Below are positions 1 to 5,996 of a stretch of 9,644 nt of DNA, piece by piece (positions within the stretch are counted from its first letter, which is position 1; the number at the start of each line of letters is the position of its first letter). The notes under the pieces are model-generated. The model worked only from the letters and a program-made list of their open reading frames with translations, had not been told where the DNA came from and ran no database searches. A program made the position numbers and the translations under genes. This DNA is from CAYSHJ01 sp964589725. Its GTDB lineage: Bacteria > Planctomycetota > Planctomycetia > Planctomycetales > Planctomycetaceae. The stretch covers positions 1 to 9,644 of the forward strand of contig CAZPUJ010000472.1 of assembly GCA_964589725.1 (NCBI GenBank), read 5' to 3'.

Positions 1-39
1 TGAGGCTCTGAGTCTGCTTCACTGCCTGCGTGACCAGGG
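1..39. repeat. Direct repeat, left copy, flanking the toxin-antitoxin pair
   Basis: It matches 1046-1084 at 36 of 39 positions in the same orientation; mismatches are at 7, 17 and 24. It begins at the first base of the window and so may be longer. It lies in the 3' coding part of the upstream gene. Confidence 0.8.
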
Positions 40-148
40 CCAACCCCAGTCCGAATGGCTCGCCGCCATCTCGTCAGACCAAACCATCAGTCCGCCGCGG
101 CGGATCCGCCACCGCGCCCTGCAGTTCGCCCGCGAATGGAAGGCGTAG
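2..148 (+). CDS. C-terminal end of an unrecognised protein (partial)
   Basis: An open frame runs in from the left edge and stops at TAG 146-148, giving 48 residues that begin EALSLLHCLRDQG and end REWKA. About 79% of third codon positions are G or C (counted by eye), which fits real coding sequence in this GC-rich genome better than chance. I do not recognise the family from this tail. It has a leucine-rich start, a Pro/Arg-rich middle and a basic, probably helical end. The first 13 codons are the first copy of a 39-bp direct repeat whose second copy lies beyond the toxin gene in the same codon phase, so this C-terminus may have been reshaped by the event that placed the toxin-antitoxin pair here. 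Start and main body lie outside the window. Confidence 0.55.
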   Translation, partial: EALSLLHCLRDQGQPQSEWLAAISSDQTISPPRRIRHRALQFAREWKA

Positions 149-169
149 GACGGGCACACTTTGCCCGTC
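149..169. repeat. Perfect 8-bp inverted repeat (hairpin)
   Basis: GACGGGCA (149-156) pairs with TGCCCGTC (162-169) around a 5-nt loop, starting directly after the TAG of the upstream gene. No T-run follows, so it is not a standard intrinsic terminator, though it could still help end or stabilise the upstream transcript. From memory, similar 'gtaggacgggca' palindromes recur between planctomycete genes. Confidence 0.6.
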
Positions 170-170
170 T

Positions 171-213
171 ACTCTTGGCGTGCTTGGATGGCTAAGGCAA
201 CACGGCCAAGAGT
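171..213. repeat. 9-bp inverted repeat with a 25-nt loop
   Basis: ACTCTTGGC (171-179) is the exact reverse complement of GCCAAGAGT (205-213). It starts two bases after the previous hairpin. ACGGG at 150-154 can alternatively pair with CCCGT at 216-220, so the two elements could form one compound structure over 149-220. No gene was seen in 149-287 apart from the promoter of the toxin-antitoxin pair. Confidence 0.55.
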
Positions 214-234
214 GGCCCGTTAGGACTCGCACTT

Positions 235-261
235 TCGACAACGCCGATCCCGGCGTATGCT
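235..261 (+). promoter_or_regulatory. Predicted sigma-70 promoter of the toxin-antitoxin pair
   Basis: TCGACA at 235-240 matches the -35 consensus TTGACA at 5 of 6 positions and TATGCT at 256-261 matches TATAAT at 4 of 6. The spacer is a short 15 bp. Initiation near 268 would give a leader of about 20 nt carrying the GGAGG ribosome binding site at 277-281. This is a prediction by eye. Confidence 0.4.
241..256. promoter_or_regulatory. Palindrome in the promoter spacer, candidate operator
   Basis: ACGCCG (241-246) and CGGCGT (251-256) are perfect inverted arms around 4 nt. The palindrome fills the interval between the predicted -35 and -10 boxes and lies 31 bp before the antitoxin start codon. 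Toxin-antitoxin operons are commonly repressed by their own complex at such sites, so an autoregulatory operator is the natural guess; binding itself is inference. Confidence 0.4.
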
Positions 262-287
262 CTCAGTGTCTTTTGCGGAGGTTGATC

Positions 288-590
288 ATGCAGATTCCGA
301 TCGTCATTGAGTCGTTGCCCGGCAATCGGTTTCGGGCCAAGAGCACGACGGCGCTGCCGTTGATGGTTGAGGCGAACACGGCTGAAGAATCCCTACGCTT
401 GTGGCGCGAGCGCTATGCGTCCGTGCTCCCCAGCGATGCTGAAGTCGTGGCGGTCGAGCAACCGGCTCACGAGTCGCACCCGTTTGCCAAGTTCGTCGGC
501 ACGTTGAAAAACGATCAGCTCGTGGAATTCTGGCGGGAGGGACTGGCAGAGTATCGCCGTGAACGAGACCGTGAGGATGGAATCGAATGA
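288..590 (+). CDS. Antitoxin-like protein with HicB-like N-terminus, partner of VapC
   Basis: A 100-residue cytoplasmic protein directly upstream of the PIN toxin gene and overlapping it by the ATGA at 587-590, the usual antitoxin-first layout. The start ATG 288 is supported by GGAGG at 277-281, 6 nt upstream; the frame is open back to 30, but that stretch covers the promoter and palindromes. Residues 1 to about 57 (IPIVIES, then FRAKS, MVEANTAEESLR and AEVVAVE) read like the beta-beta-alpha-beta layout of HicB-like proteins. Residues 61-95 (HPFAKFVGTLKND, then FWREGLAEYRRERDR) form a charged, probably helical tail of the kind that clamps onto PIN toxins. No obvious ribbon-helix-helix or AbrB DNA-binding motif is visible, unlike classical VapB. 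Expected role: neutralise the toxin and, with it, repress the operon. The pairing is strong; the fold assignment is from memory. Confidence 0.75.
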   Translation: MQIPIVIESLPGNRFRAKSTTALPLMVEANTAEESLRLWRERYASVLPSDAEVVAVEQPAHESHPFAKFVGTLKNDQLVEFWREGLAEYRRERDREDGIE

Positions 591-1006
591 ACCGATTCCT
601 GCTCGACACCGATACCATCACGCTGCTCAAACAGGGACATCCCCGCGTGTCGGATCGAGCCTTGTCGCAACCGGTCGGCTCAGTGGTCACGTCGGTCATT
701 ACGGTCGAGGAACAACTTTCGGGCTGGTACACCGCCATCCGCAAAGCCAAGTCGCCGCAGCTCCTTTCCGACGGGTATGCCGAGTTGGCGGAAACGGTCG
801 GCTATCTCGGCCACTTCATCATCCTGGGCTTTTCTGTCGCGGCGATTGAAGAATTCGAGCGCTTGCGTCGCTTGAAATTGGGAATCAGCGGCAATGATCT
901 CCGGATCGCGGCGATCGCGCTGATCAATGGCGATATCGTGATCACTCGCAATGTCGCCGACTTTGGACGAATCCCCGGAGTCCGCGTCGAGAATTGGGCC
1001 GACTGA
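587..1006 (+). CDS. vapC: VapC-family toxin, PIN-domain ribonuclease
   Basis: A 139-residue protein of normal VapC length. It opens with the PIN signature FLLDTDTITLLKQ, placing the first metal-binding Asp at D7. The second acidic residue is E41 or E42 in ITVEEQLSGW. D104 sits in GISGNDLRIAAIA, and D125 in TRNVADFGRIPGV, the usual C-terminal PIN motif. All four acidic positions for Mg2+-dependent RNA cleavage are therefore present, so the toxin looks intact. VapC toxins cut tRNA or rRNA; the target here cannot be read from sequence. The start ATG overlaps the antitoxin stop, implying translational coupling. The gene ends tail-to-tail with the cytochrome gene, 78 bp away, and the gap includes the second copy of the flanking direct repeat. 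Confidence 0.92.
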   Translation: MNRFLLDTDTITLLKQGHPRVSDRALSQPVGSVVTSVITVEEQLSGWYTAIRKAKSPQLLSDGYAELAETVGYLGHFIILGFSVAAIEEFERLRRLKLGISGNDLRIAAIALINGDIVITRNVADFGRIPGVRVENWAD

Positions 1007-1045
1007 TCGAGCCATGCCGTCATCGCTCGGATTGTGAACGGAGCG

Positions 1046-1084
1046 TGAGGCACTGAGTCTGATTCACTTCCTGCGTGACCAGGG
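1046..1084. repeat. Direct repeat, right copy, with remnant of the upstream gene
   Basis: 36 of 39 bases match positions 1-39. Read on the plus strand from 1047 it encodes EALSLIHFLRDQG followed by TAG at 1086-1088, in the same codon phase as the left copy. It has no start codon of its own: TGA at 1035-1037 lies just upstream in frame. It therefore looks like a stranded gene end. The repeat finishes on the base before the stop codon of the convergent cytochrome gene. Confidence 0.8.
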
Positions 1085-2608
1085 TTAGGGTGAGGGGGCT
1101 TTGGAGTCCGCCGGCCCACGATCAATCGCCTTCCTCAGCCGCTCCCAACTCGCCGCCAAATCATTCATGCGCTTGTGGAGATCTTTTGGGCTGTCATAGC
1201 GATTCGCCTCGCTGTCACGTGGAAACTGCAACAGATCGCGGAGCGTGCGCAGATCGTCAAGCACCCGTTGCGATTCGAGTGTCGGCGCTCCGCGTAACTC
1301 CATCCGACTCTGTTGCACCGCGACAACCGCCAGATACAGCTGCGACGCACTCTCCCAATCTCGCCGCAGTAACTCGTCACCTTCGCGAGTCAATCGCAGC
1401 ATCAGCCGTTGAAGCACGTCGTCAGAAAGCGGACCTCGATTCGCGTGCTCCGCAGCTTGGTCGAGCAGCAGGCTCAGTTGCCGTGCGTGGCGAGCCACCA
1501 ATTCGCGAGAAGGCAGAGAGCGTCCCATCTCGCGCTGAATCTCTTGCAGTCCCGCTTCCAAACTTTCATGAGAGCCGGACAGCTCGCGAGTCAATCCTGT
1601 CAACAACGAAAAACGAGACACGCTCCACGGGAGTTCGCCAGGGCGACCTCGAAAACCATGTTTCTGCCGCCAACTCGGCTCGGACAAATCATGGTGACAG
1701 GCATAACAGGCGTACTCCGCAAGCTCGGGCCAGGGCGAGCCGCCTCGTTCCGCCGTCGGATCCGCAGTTGCGGCGCGTTGTTCCAGAAGCCGCAGCGCTG
1801 CCTCGGCGGTCGCGAACTGTCCGACGGCCCACAACCGAGCCTCCAACGCCGGCGAACGAGCCTTTTCCTTCGCGTCCTTCGCGAGACTCCAGTGCCGAGG
1901 CATATTCGCCTGATGCGCCGACATCTCGAAATGCAGTCGTGGATGGACGGCGGCAATCAAATCGTGGTTGACGTCTCGTCCCGGGGCACCAACGTGGCAC
2001 TCCACGCATAGGCGCGTTCGAGTCAACGGATCTTTGGTCATCGTGAAGCCGAGCGCCGTCTTGGCAGCGTCACTGCGGGACTTCCAATCGAATCGCTTGT
2101 GAGGTTCCAACCAATGCTCCGCGGCTCCGTGACACGACTCGCAACTCACGCCGTCCTGAATCGTGTGCTGATGCTCGAACGCGAGTTCCGGCGGATTGGG
2201 ATTCAGTGCATGACAATTCAGACAAACGGCCGCTGCGTGAGCCGATTGTAAACCGAGCTTCTCAGCAATCTGCCGCGACTTGTGGGTGTACAGCGTCGCG
2301 TGAGCGTTCGCGTGTGGATCGGCCTGAATCCAAATGTTGTGCTCGCTGCCGGCCGTGACGCTGTCAACTCGCGAAGCACCATGACAGTTCGATGCCGCAC
2401 ACGACCCCGCGCCCACGTAGCGAGGCACCACCAATCCAATTCGCTCTGAGGCGTCAACTGTCCGCACCGACGCCACATCGCTTACTGAACGCCGTGACAA
2501 TTGCCTCGACGCTTCGAAACCGGAATCGGAAGACGCCTGGAGCGCGAAACCTGCCAGGACGACGGCAGCAGGTATCCACGGCAGAACTTGAGTCACCGCC
2601 ATTCGCAT
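1085..2608 (-). CDS. Secreted pentaheme c-type cytochrome (cytochrome c554-like)
   Basis: A 507-residue protein. Residues 1-26 form a hydrophobic export signal with few charges, so heme attachment would take place outside the cytoplasmic membrane. Five heme-binding sites are visible: an expanded CX4CH site at 70-76 (CAASNCH), then standard CXXCH sites at 129-133 (CLNCH), 156-160 (CESCH), 201-205 (CVECH) and 301-305 (CYACH). Many other His residues between 90 and 240 could be distal axial ligands. This arrangement resembles the cytochrome c554 and related multiheme electron-carrier families. Residues from about 330 to 507 contain no Cys and look mainly helical and charged, perhaps a docking or oligomerisation part. 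The electron donor and acceptor are unknown, and no redox partner gene lies beside it. Start: ATG 2608 gives a complete signal peptide; ATG at 2602 is an alternative. A single-gene unit is likely. Confidence 0.85.
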   Translation of the reverse strand: MRMAVTQVLPWIPAAVVLAGFALQASSDSGFEASRQLSRRSVSDVASVRTVDASERIGLVVPRYVGAGSCAASNCHGASRVDSVTAGSEHNIWIQADPHANAHATLYTHKSRQIAEKLGLQSAHAAAVCLNCHALNPNPPELAFEHQHTIQDGVSCESCHGAAEHWLEPHKRFDWKSRSDAAKTALGFTMTKDPLTRTRLCVECHVGAPGRDVNHDLIAAVHPRLHFEMSAHQANMPRHWSLAKDAKEKARSPALEARLWAVGQFATAEAALRLLEQRAATADPTAERGGSPWPELAEYACYACHHDLSEPSWRQKHGFRGRPGELPWSVSRFSLLTGLTRELSGSHESLEAGLQEIQREMGRSLPSRELVARHARQLSLLLDQAAEHANRGPLSDDVLQRLMLRLTREGDELLRRDWESASQLYLAVVAVQQSRMELRGAPTLESQRVLDDLRTLRDLLQFPRDSEANRYDSPKDLHKRMNDLAASWERLRKAIDRGPADSKAPSP

Positions 2609-2801
2609 GTCTCATCCCACGGATGCAGTTCATCCTCGGCATGTCCCGCTTTCCCATCGGCGTCTTCGAGCGTCATCCGCGAACCGATTTCGCGAATAAC
2701 CCACGATTTGCGATGCCAGGTCGACTCCTCAGGTTGTGCGACCCTGTCAAACTGCGAGGGATGCAATGGACACGCACAGGGACGGGGTACGTTCAGGCCA
2801 T

Positions 2802-2833
2802 AAAAAAACCGCACCTAATCACAGGTGCGGTTT
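2802..2833 (-). terminator. Rho-independent terminator of tRNA-Glu
   Basis: On the minus strand an 11-bp perfect stem (AAACCGCACCT pairing with AGGTGCGGTTT) around a 6-nt loop GTGATT is followed by further T residues (complement of the A-run at 2802-2805). It begins 6 nt after the tRNA 3' end, so it closes a one-tRNA transcript. Downstream it also insulates the cytochrome gene. Confidence 0.9.
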
Positions 2834-2839
2834 GTGCAG

Positions 2840-2912
2840 TACCCCCTACGGGAGTCGAACCCGTGTCCTAGGACTGAGAATCCTATATCCTGGGCCTCTA
2901 GACGAAGGGGGC
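2840..2912 (-). tRNA. tRNA-Glu, anticodon CUC
   Basis: The 73-nt cloverleaf closely follows bacterial tRNA-Glu. The acceptor stem is GCCCCCT pairing with AGGGGGT, the D-arm region is GTCTAGAGGCCCAGGA, the anticodon stem is TAGGA/TCCTA around loop TTCTCAG, and the T-arm is ACGGG-TTCGACT-CCCGT. Loop positions 34-36 are CTC, so it reads GAG. Base pair 1-72 is a G-U wobble and the discriminator base is A. No CCA is encoded (CTG follows), so CCA must be added by the nucleotidyltransferase. A promoter lies just upstream and a terminator just downstream. Confidence 0.95.
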
Positions 2913-2925
2913 GTGCGAGTCGAGC

Positions 2926-2953
2926 TTTTATCGGTGCTTGTCGACAGCGTCAA
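2926..2953 (-). promoter_or_regulatory. Predicted sigma-70 promoter of tRNA-Glu
   Basis: On the minus strand TTGACG (complement of 2948-2953, 5 of 6 to consensus) is followed after 16 bp by ATAAAA (complement of 2926-2931). The expected start near 2919 would leave a leader of only about 7 nt before the mature tRNA 5' end at 2912. Confidence 0.55.
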
Positions 2954-2998
2954 CAGATCAAACGGTAACGGGATCAGCAATCATTCGAGCAACTGAAG

Positions 2999-3427
2999 AT
3001 GCCGACCCATCGCATGCATTTGAAGGGGCCTTGGGACACTCGCTGGTTGAACCGCGACGAACCAGCACGAAGTGTCGTGATGCCCAGCCATTGGCAATCG
3101 CTGTTCGGAGACGAAGCCGGCACGGTCGAGTTTCGCCGAAAATTCAATCAGCCGACGAACCTCGAACCTCACGAGCATGTTTGGATCGTCTTTGACGGCA
3201 TCGTTGGTGCGGCCCAAGCGCGATTGAACGGTCAACGACTCGGCGGTATCGCTGATAATGCCACGACCGCGGAATTCGAAATCACTTCGCATTTGCGCTT
3301 GCATAATGAGTTGGTCGTCGAGCTGACGTTCGATCCGCAGTCGGCCGGTGGTGTTCCTGGTGGACTGTGGGGTCCGGTCGCGCTTGAGATTCGGTTTGAG
3401 CAAGATAACGCGGTCGTGCCCACGTAA
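2999..3427 (+). CDS. Small protein resembling the sugar-binding domain of glycoside hydrolase family 2
   Basis: A 142-residue protein without signal peptide or membrane segment. Residues 6-20 (HLKGPWDTRWLN), PSHWQSLFGDEAGTVEF near 29-45, KFNQPTNL, then WIVFDGIVGAAQARLNG near 62-79, EFEITSHLRLHNELVVEL and GGLWGPVALEIR near the end follow the beta-strand order of the jelly-roll sugar-binding domain at the N-terminus of GH2 beta-galactosidases. In those enzymes W-x-V-F-x-G and the later G-G-L-W/I-x-P-V-x-L-E are family hallmarks. There is no catalytic TIM barrel, so it is not expected to be a glycosidase. The start ATG 2999 has only a weak purine stretch (GAAG) before it. It is transcribed away from tRNA-Glu and precedes ftsW by 82 bp on the same strand, so the two may share a transcript. 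The ligand, carbohydrate or other, is unknown. Confidence 0.7.
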   Translation: MPTHRMHLKGPWDTRWLNRDEPARSVVMPSHWQSLFGDEAGTVEFRRKFNQPTNLEPHEHVWIVFDGIVGAAQARLNGQRLGGIADNATTAEFEITSHLRLHNELVVELTFDPQSAGGVPGGLWGPVALEIRFEQDNAVVPT

Positions 3428-3509
3428 CACAAGCTCCCAGATCGTGTGAATCAATCACGCGAAGGCGACTTGCGCGACGTTCGGTTGAGTCGTTGGCTGC
3501 GATCGGCCG

Positions 3510-4721
3510 ATGCAACTCGATGTCGCAATTTCTTCCTCTTGCTTAAGCGATCCCGGTGTGAACTCGAACTCCGATCGCAATTTGTTTCTCTCGTTGGCCT
3601 GCGTGCTGGTGGGGTTTGGCGTGTTGATGGTCCACAGCGCCAGCATCACGTCGCGGCCCACGGAGTTTGAGCAGATTTACCTGTCGCGCCACGCGACGCA
3701 CCTCGCCGTGGGCGTCGTCATCGGAAGCCTGTGCGCGTTGCTGCCCGTTCGGTTCTGGCGAAGTGCGGCTCCGGCGTTGTTCGTCATCACGCTCGTGCTG
3801 CTCGCGGTCGTACTAGTCCCGGGAATCGGTACGAAAGTCAAAGGTTCACAGCGCTGGTTACGGTTCGGCGCGTTTCAGATGCAGCCGTCCGAGTTGGCGA
3901 AGATCACCTTGCCGCTGCTCTTGGGTGCGATGGTCGTGAAGCGACAAGCGCATCTTCATCGTTGGCTGGTAGGAACGATCCCGTTCGTCCTGCCGATCGC
4001 GGTGACGTTGCCGCTGGTGCTGTGGCAACCGGACTTGGGAACTGCCGTGTTTCTGACGATGTCGAGCGGTCTGTTGCTGTTCTTGGGAGGTTGGCCGATT
4101 CGCAACTTCAGCTTGGGACTGGTGCCGGCTGTGGGAGTGGCTTTCACCCTAAAGCCGTATCAGTGGCAGAGAATCAGCGACTTCGTGGCCACGTGGTCCG
4201 ACGTCGATCGCGCGTCATACCACGTCCAACAGTCATTGCTTTCGTTGGGGTCGGGCGGCCTGATGGGAGCTGGTCTGGGCAAAGGTTGGCAGAAGCTCAG
4301 CTTCTTGCCGGAGGCGAACACCGATTTCGTCTTCGCGGTGGTCGGCGAAGAGCTGGGCCTGATTGGCACGCTGGGATTGGTCGCGTTGTGGACGGGATTC
4401 TTCGTGACCGGCTTGAGTCTGTTTCGTCGCCACGACAGACGCAGTTTCGAGCTTCTCGTCGGCGTCACGCTGCTGAGCCAAATGGTTCTGCAGGCCGCAA
4501 TCAACGTCGCCGTCGTGACGTCGATGCTGCCGACGAAAGGGATCTCGCATCCGCTGTTGAGCTACGGCGGCAGCAACTTGGTCATCAACCTTGTCTCACT
4601 GGGAATCGTGGTGAGCCTTGCGAAGAATGAGTCTCCGGTGCCGAGTGCTCAGGGCTCGGTGCGATCCAACAGCGGCCGATCGGGACTGAGCAACATCCAG
4701 GACACGGCTGCGGCGACATAA
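3510..4721 (+). CDS. ftsW: FtsW-type SEDS peptidoglycan glycosyltransferase
   Basis: A 403-residue polytopic inner-membrane protein, the same length class as E. coli FtsW (414). SEDS proteins polymerise lipid II into glycan strands together with a class B PBP. Visible family motifs: RWLRFGAFQMQPSELAK at 115-131, WQPDLGTA at 172-179, SLGSGGLMGAGLGKGWQK at 245-262, LPEANTDFVFAVVGEELGLIG at 266-286, and LPTKGISHPLLSYGGSNL at 340-357. D272 in the TDF triplet corresponds to the essential Asp297 of E. coli FtsW. The PTKG form favours FtsW/SpoVE over RodA. Around eight to ten membrane segments start at about residue 24. The first 20 residues are not conserved-looking and no good ribosome site precedes ATG 3510, so GTG 3558 is an alternative start. 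The last 24 codons overlap the convergent transporter gene. No other cell-wall gene is adjacent. Confidence 0.9.
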   Translation: MQLDVAISSSCLSDPGVNSNSDRNLFLSLACVLVGFGVLMVHSASITSRPTEFEQIYLSRHATHLAVGVVIGSLCALLPVRFWRSAAPALFVITLVLLAVVLVPGIGTKVKGSQRWLRFGAFQMQPSELAKITLPLLLGAMVVKRQAHLHRWLVGTIPFVLPIAVTLPLVLWQPDLGTAVFLTMSSGLLLFLGGWPIRNFSLGLVPAVGVAFTLKPYQWQRISDFVATWSDVDRASYHVQQSLLSLGSGGLMGAGLGKGWQKLSFLPEANTDFVFAVVGEELGLIGTLGLVALWTGFFVTGLSLFRRHDRRSFELLVGVTLLSQMVLQAAINVAVVTSMLPTKGISHPLLSYGGSNLVINLVSLGIVVSLAKNESPVPSAQGSVRSNSGRSGLSNIQDTAAAT

Positions 4722-5980
4722 ATGCCCGCGAACAGAAACGGCACGCTGTTCCAGCCGCCGGTCCAGTTTTGGAATCGTTCCGCGACGATCGGTGACGCGG
4801 AGGCTCCCAAGTTGCCGGCCATGTTCATGATGGCGAAAACAATCGGTATGTGAACGCCGGCCTTCGAGATCGTGATCGAGTACGAATTCGGCCCGGCCAT
4901 TGCCGCGAAAAATGTGCCCGCCGCGATCAGCCACGTCGCGGCGAGTGCCGAGTGGGCCCAAAACGCCACACCGATCAACAATGAACACATCAGCAAGCAC
5001 GACACTGAGAAGGCTTGCCAACTGATTCGCCGGCTGCCCGTACGAATGAATAACCAATCGGAGACGAATCCTCCGAGCGCGCACCCTACAATCAAGGCGA
5101 TTTGTGGCAGGCTCGACAAATAGCCGGAGCTGGCCGACGTGACCGAATGGACTTCTTTCAGATACTTCGGGAACCAAGTGTTGAAGAAGACTTGTCCAGC
5201 CGCTCGAAAGAACTGCTGACTGCAGATCAGCCACAAGGTCACGCTGCCAAGCCACGCCAACCAAGGCACGCGCTCGTGGCCCACGCTGCCAGCGTCGGCA
5301 TCGGCAGCGGCAGTGTCAGTCGCGGACGCAGGCGGCGTCCGCCACCTCTCGCCGCGAATCAGTTCACGCTCGCGAGCGTTGACGTTGGCATGTTCATCGG
5401 GAGTCTCTCGAAACCAAAACCAAAAGGCCGCGGCCCAGGCCAGTCCTGGCAACGCGAAGATCAGAAACACGCTTCGCCAGCCGGAGTGCTCGACCAACCA
5501 ACCGCTGGAGAGGGCTCCGATCGCTCCACCCAGCGACATGCAACTGGCGAGCAGGCCGCTCGCCAAGCCGATGCGTGTTTGGGGGAACCAGTGCTTGATG
5601 GATTGAGCCGCCGTCGGAAACATCCCTGCCTGTGCGAACCCCAAGAGCGTCCAAGCCGCGAACACTCCCAGCCAACTGGGGATCAAACCCACGACTGCCG
5701 AACAAATCGACAACACTACCGCAAACACAGGCAGAGCAACGCGACTGCCCCAATGCCGACCCAACCAACTACACGGAAGCTGACCGAGTGCGTACGCCAA
5801 ATAAAATGCCGACATCGCGCTGGCGAGTTGTTTATCCGAGCAGCCAAGCTCCAGCCCGATTTGCTGGTCGGCCGCGACGACCCCCCAACCACTGCGTGCG
5901 AGATACGCGATCGCCGCCAACGCACACAGGCCGAACAGAACTCCGAAGCGAACCGACGTGGGGCGATCATGGTCTGTCAC
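4649..5980 (-). CDS. MFS transporter, anion:cation symporter (ACS) type
   Basis: A 443-residue inner-membrane carrier with about 12 hydrophobic segments in two halves joined by a charged Ala/Asp-rich loop. The motif A-like SWLGRHWGSR lies between the second and third segments (residues 71-80). GFAQAGMFPTAAQSIKHWFP (114-133), GWR (167-169) and FRETPDEH (190-197) are typical of the ACS/phthalate-permease group, which takes up organic anions such as sugar acids by cation symport. The substrate cannot be told. Start: GTG 5980 has GGGAG 9 nt upstream (complement of 5990-5994) and gives normal family length. The frame stays open to GTG 6073, overlapping the ExbD stop, but the extra 31 residues are encoded by an imperfect inverted repeat and that GTG has no ribosome site, so I prefer 5980. 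The 3' end overlaps ftsW by 73 bp. Confidence 0.87.
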   Translation of the reverse strand: MTDHDRPTSVRFGVLFGLCALAAIAYLARSGWGVVAADQQIGLELGCSDKQLASAMSAFYLAYALGQLPCSWLGRHWGSRVALPVFAVVLSICSAVVGLIPSWLGVFAAWTLLGFAQAGMFPTAAQSIKHWFPQTRIGLASGLLASCMSLGGAIGALSSGWLVEHSGWRSVFLIFALPGLAWAAAFWFWFRETPDEHANVNARERELIRGERWRTPPASATDTAAADADAGSVGHERVPWLAWLGSVTLWLICSQQFFRAAGQVFFNTWFPKYLKEVHSVTSASSGYLSSLPQIALIVGCALGGFVSDWLFIRTGSRRISWQAFSVSCLLMCSLLIGVAFWAHSALAATWLIAAGTFFAAMAGPNSYSITISKAGVHIPIVFAIMNMAGNLGASASPIVAERFQNWTGGWNSVPFLFAGIYVAAAVSWMLLSPDRPLLDRTEP

Positions 5981-5996
5981 GTCGGTCGGCTCCCGT

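Noticed and set aside
30..287. N-terminal extension of the antitoxin back to 30
   Set aside because: The stretch covers the upstream gene end, two palindromes and the predicted promoter, and the composition changes at 288, where a GGAGG site precedes ATG.
1024..1045. Terminator between vapC and the cytochrome gene
   Set aside because: Only a 5-bp stem (CGCTC/GAGCG) with a 12-nt loop and no T-run on either strand.
1080..1090. Integron attC-like site (GTTAGGG) next to the toxin-antitoxin pair
   Set aside because: attC sites need a GTTRRRY core with paired inverted boxes; the final base does not fit, no matching partner box is present, and the left repeat copy lacks GTT.
1075..1971. Long plus-strand open frame of 298 codons
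   Set aside because: It lies antisense to the cytochrome gene, which has five heme motifs and a signal peptide. The plus-strand product is Arg/Pro/Ser-rich with no recognisable domain, the usual result of GC-rich antisense frames.
3731..4630. Second plus-strand open frame of 299 codons within ftsW
   Set aside because: Shifted frame of ftsW with an Arg/Ala-rich product and no membrane segments; ftsW motifs cover the whole region in the other frame.
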